A DNA stretch of 18,025 nucleotides. It comes from Candidatus Bipolaricaulota bacterium (GTDB taxonomy: Bacteria > Bipolaricaulota > Bipolaricaulia > Bipolaricaulales > Bipolaricaulaceae). Shown here piece after piece: positions 14,150 to 18,025 of the stretch (its first letter is position 1; each line of letters begins with the position of its first letter). A program made the translations under genes and the position numbers. Where the stretch lies: NCBI GenBank assembly GCA_021159405.1, contig JAGGRX010000049.1, positions 1-18,025 of the forward strand, given 5' to 3'. The notes under the pieces were generated by a model. That model had not been told where the DNA came from, ran no database searches, and saw only the letters and a program-made list of their open reading frames with translations.

Positions 14150-14619
14150 GGCTTGAACTTGCTCGGCTTAGGGCTGCGCCCGGCCGGCTGTTTCGCGTGA
14201 GCGGGCAGGAGGAGATCCCCACCCTGGATTGGTGGGGGGAGCGCCTGGCCCTGGAGGGGCCGGTCCAGGTGAAAGCAAGCGCCTTTTACCAAGCAGAGCG
14301 GGTGTTCCTGACCCTGGAGGTGAAAGGACGGATCCACCGCCGCTGCTCCCGTTGCCTGGCCGAGCTGGTCGAGGAGTTTCACCACAAGGACTTCCTGGAG
14401 GTCCCGGTGAAGGAGGAGGGGGCTTTCTTGGAGCTTTCGCCCCTGATCGAATCCGGGGTGCGCTTGGCCATCTCGCCACGACCGCTATGCCGTCCCGATT
14501 GTCGAGGTATCTGCCCGAGCTGTGGGGCGGACCTAAACTTCGAAGACCACCGCCCTGGCTGCGAAGCCTTGAGGCGCACGCCGGACCCCAGGCTAGCCAA
14601 GCTCAAGGAGCTCCTGTGA
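14146..14619 (+). CDS. DUF177/YceD family protein
   Basis: 157 residues. The DUF177 pattern is clear: an N-terminal beta region, CSRCLAEL (67-74), an acidic middle, and PLCRPDCRGICPSCGADLN (113-131), which together form a probable zinc-binding site. YceD relatives are linked to 23S rRNA accumulation in bacteria and plants. The gene usually precedes rpmF (L32) and plsX, but here it sits between folP and ruvC and no rpmF follows. It overlaps folP by 4 bases. Confidence 0.88.
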   Translation: MRLELARLRAAPGRLFRVSGQEEIPTLDWWGERLALEGPVQVKASAFYQAERVFLTLEVKGRIHRRCSRCLAELVEEFHHKDFLEVPVKEEGAFLELSPLIESGVRLAISPRPLCRPDCRGICPSCGADLNFEDHRPGCEALRRTPDPRLAKLKELL

Positions 14620-14626
14620 GGACAGG

Positions 14627-15091
14627 ATGAGGGTGCTAGGGGTTGATCCAGGGCTCGCAGCTTGCGGCTACGGGGTGGTTGAGGAATCCGGCGAGGGGCT
14701 GCGGCCGCTCGCCTCCGGCACCGTGCGGACCTCCTCAAACAGCCCCCTTCCCAGCAGGCTGGGCAAGATCTACCGGGAGCTCCACCGGGTAATCCAGGCT
14801 TACGAGCCGGATGCGGTGGCGGTGGAGGAGGTGTATCTTGCCCGAAACGCCCCTTCGGCCATGCTCACCGCTCAGGTGGTGGGGGTGATAAAACTCCTGG
14901 CCGAAGGACGAACCCTCAAATGCTACGCACCCCGGGAGATCAAAAAATGGATCACAGGATCCGGCTCAGCTCCTAAAGACCAAATGCTCCGCATGATGGA
15001 ACATCTCCTTTCCACAGAGGATCTGGGCTCGGATCACGCAGCCGATGCCCTGGCAGTGGCGGTATGTGCCCTGTTTGACGAGGGAAGATGA
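14627..15091 (+). CDS. ruvC: Holliday junction resolvase RuvC
   Basis: 154 residues, slightly shorter than the usual 160-175. It cleaves Holliday junctions with RuvAB during recombination. The catalytic set is Asp7 (LGVDPGL), Glu67 (VAVEEVY), His137 and Asp140 (SDHAADALAVA). The third position is Asp in E. coli, but His is also normal, for example in Thermus RuvC, so the enzyme should be active. A GAGG Shine-Dalgarno site lies just upstream, 7 bases after the DUF177 gene's end. ruvA and ruvB are not in this window. The stop overlaps the polA start (ATGA). Confidence 0.96.
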   Translation: MRVLGVDPGLAACGYGVVEESGEGLRPLASGTVRTSSNSPLPSRLGKIYRELHRVIQAYEPDAVAVEEVYLARNAPSAMLTAQVVGVIKLLAEGRTLKCYAPREIKKWITGSGSAPKDQMLRMMEHLLSTEDLGSDHAADALAVAVCALFDEGR

Positions 15092-17790
15092 CGATATATC
15101 AGGCGCTTTCGATCGAGGAGGTGCCGGAGCGGCTTCTTCTGATCGATGGCCATTCCGCCCTGTTCCGCTCTTTTTACGCCATCCCAGAGCTCACCACCTC
15201 CCGGGGCGAGCCGGTGAACGCCGTGTACGGCTTTTTGCGCACTTTGCTTATGGCCCTGCGCCAGTACCCCTCCCGGTATGTGGCGGTGGCCTTCGACGCC
15301 GGAGGGGTGACCGTACGCCACCGGGAGTTCGCCGCCTACAAGGCCACCCGCAAGGAAATGCCCGCCCTCCTGGCCCAACAGCTCCCTAGGGTTAAGGAAC
15401 TCCTCGATGCCCTGGGCATCCCCAGGCTTGAAATGCCCGGCTTTGAAGCGGACGACATCATGGCCACCCTATCGCACCTAGCGGAAAGGGAGGGCATCCA
15501 GGTCCTGAACCTCACAGGCGACAAGGACATGGCCCAGCTCGTCTCCGACCGGGTGTTCCTCTTGCGCCCGGGAAGGAAACCAAGCGAAGGGCTCACGCTC
15601 CTCGATCCCCAAGGGGTAGAAAAGAAGTTCGGCGTACCCCCAGATAAGATTGTGGATCTGCTCGCCCTTGTGGGGGACGCCTCGGACAACGTGCCCGGGG
15701 TCAGGGGGATAGGAGAGAAGACGGCCAAGAAACTCCTTTCCGAATACGGCTCCCTTGAAGGAGTGCTCGAGGCGGCGGAGCGAATTCCCAACCGCAAGGT
15801 GGCCCAAGCCTTAAGGGAGCACCGAAAGGAGGCACTCCTCTCCCAGGAGCTGGTCCGGTTGCGGGACGTCCCCTTGGAGATTTCCCTTTCCGACCTGAGG
15901 CCAGCCGAGATCGATCCTGACGAGCTTGTCTCCCTCCTTGAGGAGCTCGAGTTCAAGTCCATCCTGGCTGAGCTCAAGGTGAAAGAGGTGCCGGAGCTGG
16001 TCTTCCGGCTCGTAACCTCTCAGGAGGAGCTAGAAGACCTGGTGGCGCGTATCCATAAGGCGGAGGAGTTCTCCCTAGACCTTGAGACCACGGGCAAGGA
16101 CCCGCACACGGCTGAGATCGTGGGGATCGCCTTGGCCCTGCGCCCCTACGAGGGCTACTACATCCCCGTGGGGCATGACTATCAAGGAGCCCCAGACCAG
16201 CTCCCGCTTTCCCAGGTGCTTTCCGCCCTAAAGCCGCTGCTTGAGGGGGAGCGGCCCCGCGTGATCGGCCAAAACCTGAAGTACGACGTCGAAGTCCTGG
16301 CCCGCTACGGGATCGATGTGCGGGGAATCTGCTTCGACGCCATGATCGCCCACTGGCTCCTCCATCCCAATGCCCCCTCCCACGGGCTTGAGACGATCGT
16401 GCGGGATGAGCTCGGCCAGCGGGTGCAATCGTACAAGGAACTCCTCGCCGAGGGTGGGGAGGGGGAGATACGAGAGGTGCCGCTGGCCCGGGCCGGCCGG
16501 TATGCTGCCGAGGACGCCGAGGTGGTATGCCGCCTGCGGACTCCCTTAACAGAAAAGCTGAAGAAAAACGAACTTTTACCCCTGTTCGAACAGGTGGAGG
16601 TTCCCCTGATTAAGGTGCTGGCCTGGATGGAGCGGCGGGGGGTGCTCCTGGATCCCGAGGTCCTCAGGGAGCAGGGGAAAGAACTTGAGCTTTTGATCGA
16701 GCGCCTCAGGGAGGAGCTGTTTTCGCTGGCCGGAGGGCCGTTCAACCCCGACTCCGTGCCCCAGGTGCGCGAGGTCCTGTACGAGCGGCTTAAGCTCCCG
16801 GTCATCTCCAAGACGAAAACCGGCCCCTCCACCGATGCCCAGGTGCTGAGGGAGCTCTCCGCCTTCCACGAGCTTCCGGGCAAGCTCATCGCCTACCGGG
16901 AGCTGGAGAAGCTCCGGAACACCTACATCGAGAAGCTCCCCAGGTGTGTGAACCCGAAGACCGGCCGCATCCACACCTCTTTCAACCAGACGGGGACGGC
17001 CACCGGGCGCCTGTCTTCCTCCGATCCTAACCTCCAGAACATCCCGGCCAGGCATGAAGTTGGGGTGGACATCCGGCGGGCGTTCGTCGCCCCGCCCGGG
17101 CGCCTGCTCCTTGCGGCCGACTACTCCCAGATCGAGCTCCGCATCCTGGCTCATCTTTCCGAAGATGAGCGGCTGATCGAGGCCTTTCGCTCAGGGGAGG
17201 ACCTGCACCGGCGGACGGCGGCGGAGATCTTCGGGGTGTCGCAGGACAAGGTGGACCCCCACATGCGCACAGTGGCAAAGAGGGTGAACTTCGGCATCGT
17301 GTACGGGATCAGCCCTTATGGACTAGCCCGGGACCTTGGGATTCCCCAATCCGACGCCAAGCTCTTCATCGACCGTTTCTTCGCTGCTTACCCGGGGGTC
17401 AAGACGTTCATCGACCGGATGGTGGAGGAGGCCACCCGTACCGGGTACGCCCGGACGATCTTGGGGCGCAGGCGGCCGCTTCCCGGGCTCACCTCCCAGG
17501 ACAAGCGGCGTCAGGGATACGACCGGCGCAATGCCATCAACACCCCCATCCAAGGGTCGGCGGCCGACCTCATGAAGCTGGCCATGCTGAAGCTCCACCG
17601 GCTGTGGGAAGAGGGGGAGTTTCCAGGGGACATGATCCTCCAGATCCACGACGAGCTGATCTTCGAGGTGGACGAGGGGGAGGTAGAAACCGCCCAGCGG
17701 GTGGTGCGGGATGCCATGGAGGGCGTGTGGGAGCTCAAAGTCCCCCTCAAGGTGGACATCAAGCTCGGCAAAAACTGGGGCGAGCTTTAG
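15088..17790 (+). CDS. polA: DNA polymerase I with 5' and 3' exonuclease domains
   Basis: 900 residues. It fills gaps and removes RNA primers in replication and repair. Residues about 14-290 are the 5'-3' flap nuclease (LLIDGHSALFRSFYA, FEADDIMATL, TGDKDMAQLV, GDASDNVPGVRGIGEKTA). Residues about 305-490 are the 3'-5' exonuclease, with intact Asp331 and Glu333 (SLDLETTG), Asp400 (NLKYD) and Asp476 (YAAED), so proofreading should work, unlike in Thermus PolA. Residues about 510-900 are the polymerase: motif A DYSQIELR (Asp678), motif B RTVAKRVNFGIVYG (Phe735) and motif C IHDELIFEV (Asp855). The coding region starts within the ruvC stop (ATGA) and has a short N-terminal extension of about 14 residues. 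It is the last gene of the folP operon. Confidence 0.98.
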   Translation: MTIYQALSIEEVPERLLLIDGHSALFRSFYAIPELTTSRGEPVNAVYGFLRTLLMALRQYPSRYVAVAFDAGGVTVRHREFAAYKATRKEMPALLAQQLPRVKELLDALGIPRLEMPGFEADDIMATLSHLAEREGIQVLNLTGDKDMAQLVSDRVFLLRPGRKPSEGLTLLDPQGVEKKFGVPPDKIVDLLALVGDASDNVPGVRGIGEKTAKKLLSEYGSLEGVLEAAERIPNRKVAQALREHRKEALLSQELVRLRDVPLEISLSDLRPAEIDPDELVSLLEELEFKSILAELKVKEVPELVFRLVTSQEELEDLVARIHKAEEFSLDLETTGKDPHTAEIVGIALALRPYEGYYIPVGHDYQGAPDQLPLSQVLSALKPLLEGERPRVIGQNLKYDVEVLARYGIDVRGICFDAMIAHWLLHPNAPSHGLETIVRDELGQRVQSYKELLAEGGEGEIREVPLARAGRYAAEDAEVVCRLRTPLTEKLKKNELLPLFEQVEVPLIKVLAWMERRGVLLDPEVLREQGKELELLIERLREELFSLAGGPFNPDSVPQVREVLYERLKLPVISKTKTGPSTDAQVLRELSAFHELPGKLIAYRELEKLRNTYIEKLPRCVNPKTGRIHTSFNQTGTATGRLSSSDPNLQNIPARHEVGVDIRRAFVAPPGRLLLAADYSQIELRILAHLSEDERLIEAFRSGEDLHRRTAAEIFGVSQDKVDPHMRTVAKRVNFGIVYGISPYGLARDLGIPQSDAKLFIDRFFAAYPGVKTFIDRMVEEATRTGYARTILGRRRPLPGLTSQDKRRQGYDRRNAINTPIQGSAADLMKLAMLKLHRLWEEGEFPGDMILQIHDELIFEVDEGEVETAQRVVRDAMEGVWELKVPLKVDIKLGKNWGEL

Positions 17791-18025
17791 ATCTGTTTTT
17801 GTAAGCTATGGAGAAAGGGCTTTCCAGTTTGGAGAACTGGCTCTGGGAGGCGCCTGTGCCATCCGCGGGCCGGTGGATGTCGGCCCATGACCCTTGCTGT
17901 GGCTCCGGCGGTCTCCTCATCCCTACGGCTTCTGGAAACCCACGCTGTAGAGGAAAACGGCCGACGTATGCTCAAGCTGTTTGACTAAGCCTTGGAGGCT
18001 GGACAACGATGGTTGAGTTAGACCA
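17791..18025 (+). other. Non-coding stretch with hairpins, possible structured RNA
   Basis: No protein gene is credible in these 235 bases; the one open frame (minus strand, 62 codons) is low complexity in character and has no start signals. The DNA contains perfect hairpins: CCAGTT/AACTGG (17824-17840, 5-base loop), GGGCCG/CGGCCC (17867-17886, 8-base loop) and CTACGGC/GCTGTAG (17923-17950, one GU pair). An alternative long irregular fold pairs CCG-GT-GGATG (17870-17879) with CATCC-CTA-CGG (17918-17928), GCGGG with CCCACGC further out, and TCCAG (17823-17827) with CTGGA (17999-18003). A roughly 180-base interrupted rod with a large unpaired 3' side would resemble 6S-type RNA, but I see no sequence block that identifies it. 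Strand, ends and identity are uncertain, and no clear promoter or terminator is visible. Confidence 0.3.

Noticed and set aside
17770..17800. Possible intrinsic terminator after polA (AAAAAC ... GTTTTT)
   Set aside because: The only stem is A-T pairs spanning the polA stop with a 19-base loop; there is no GC-rich stem before the T-run.
17787..17975. 62-codon minus-strand frame after polA
   Set aside because: No Shine-Dalgarno or promoter, no recognisable domain, and it overlaps the polA stop codon.
1..18025. CRISPR arrays, insertion sequences, prophage or tRNA/rRNA genes
   Set aside because: I saw no regularly spaced repeats, transposase motifs, integrase, cloverleaf or rRNA-like blocks; gene content is mostly core with one envelope operon.

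Overview
The window reads as a bacterial chromosome segment. It is GC-rich, tightly packed, and has many gene overlaps of 1 to 4 bases. Two predicted proteins look like outer-membrane beta-barrels with signal peptides and a terminal aromatic residue, which points to a diderm cell. GC-rich coding, leaderless-looking operon starts and very compact operons would suit a thermophilic, deep-branching diderm such as a Bipolaricaulota (Acetothermia)-like or Deinococcus-Thermus-like lineage. That placement is a guess from style, not from a marker search.

Region 1 (1-6839, minus strand) is an envelope or secretion block. A secreted subtilisin-family protease with a C-terminal sorting-type beta domain overlaps a PorV/PorQ-like outer-membrane protein, which overlaps a 1266-residue outer-membrane protein that carries a beta-propeller between barrel-like parts. 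Downstream, with its own perfect TATAAT box, starts a probable TGS-domain nucleoside kinase that runs off the left edge.

Region 2 (6926-11257, plus strand) is divergent from region 1. It holds ftsH and dxr (MEP isoprenoid pathway), then an IscR-like Rrf2 regulator, a SufT/MIP18-type Fe-S assembly factor, and an uncharacterised cysteine-rich zinc-ribbon protein. The genes overlap or nearly touch. The tail overlaps by 14 bp the end of the convergent murJ gene.

Region 3 (11244-13243, minus strand) is rplI-murJ. It shares a bidirectional promoter region with region 4 (13322-17790, plus strand), which is folP, a DUF177/YceD protein, ruvC and polA in one overlapping run. The last 235 bases (17791-18025) contain no credible protein gene but several perfect hairpins, and may encode a structured RNA.

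A recurrent signal is that the first gene of nearly every transcription unit has a -10-like hexamer only 6 to 12 bases before its ATG and no Shine-Dalgarno site. Some genes inside operons have strong Shine-Dalgarno sites and others rely on stop/start overlap. The most unusual content is the protease/PorV-like/propeller-barrel operon, which resembles parts of a type IX-like secretion route without being a recognisable complete one.
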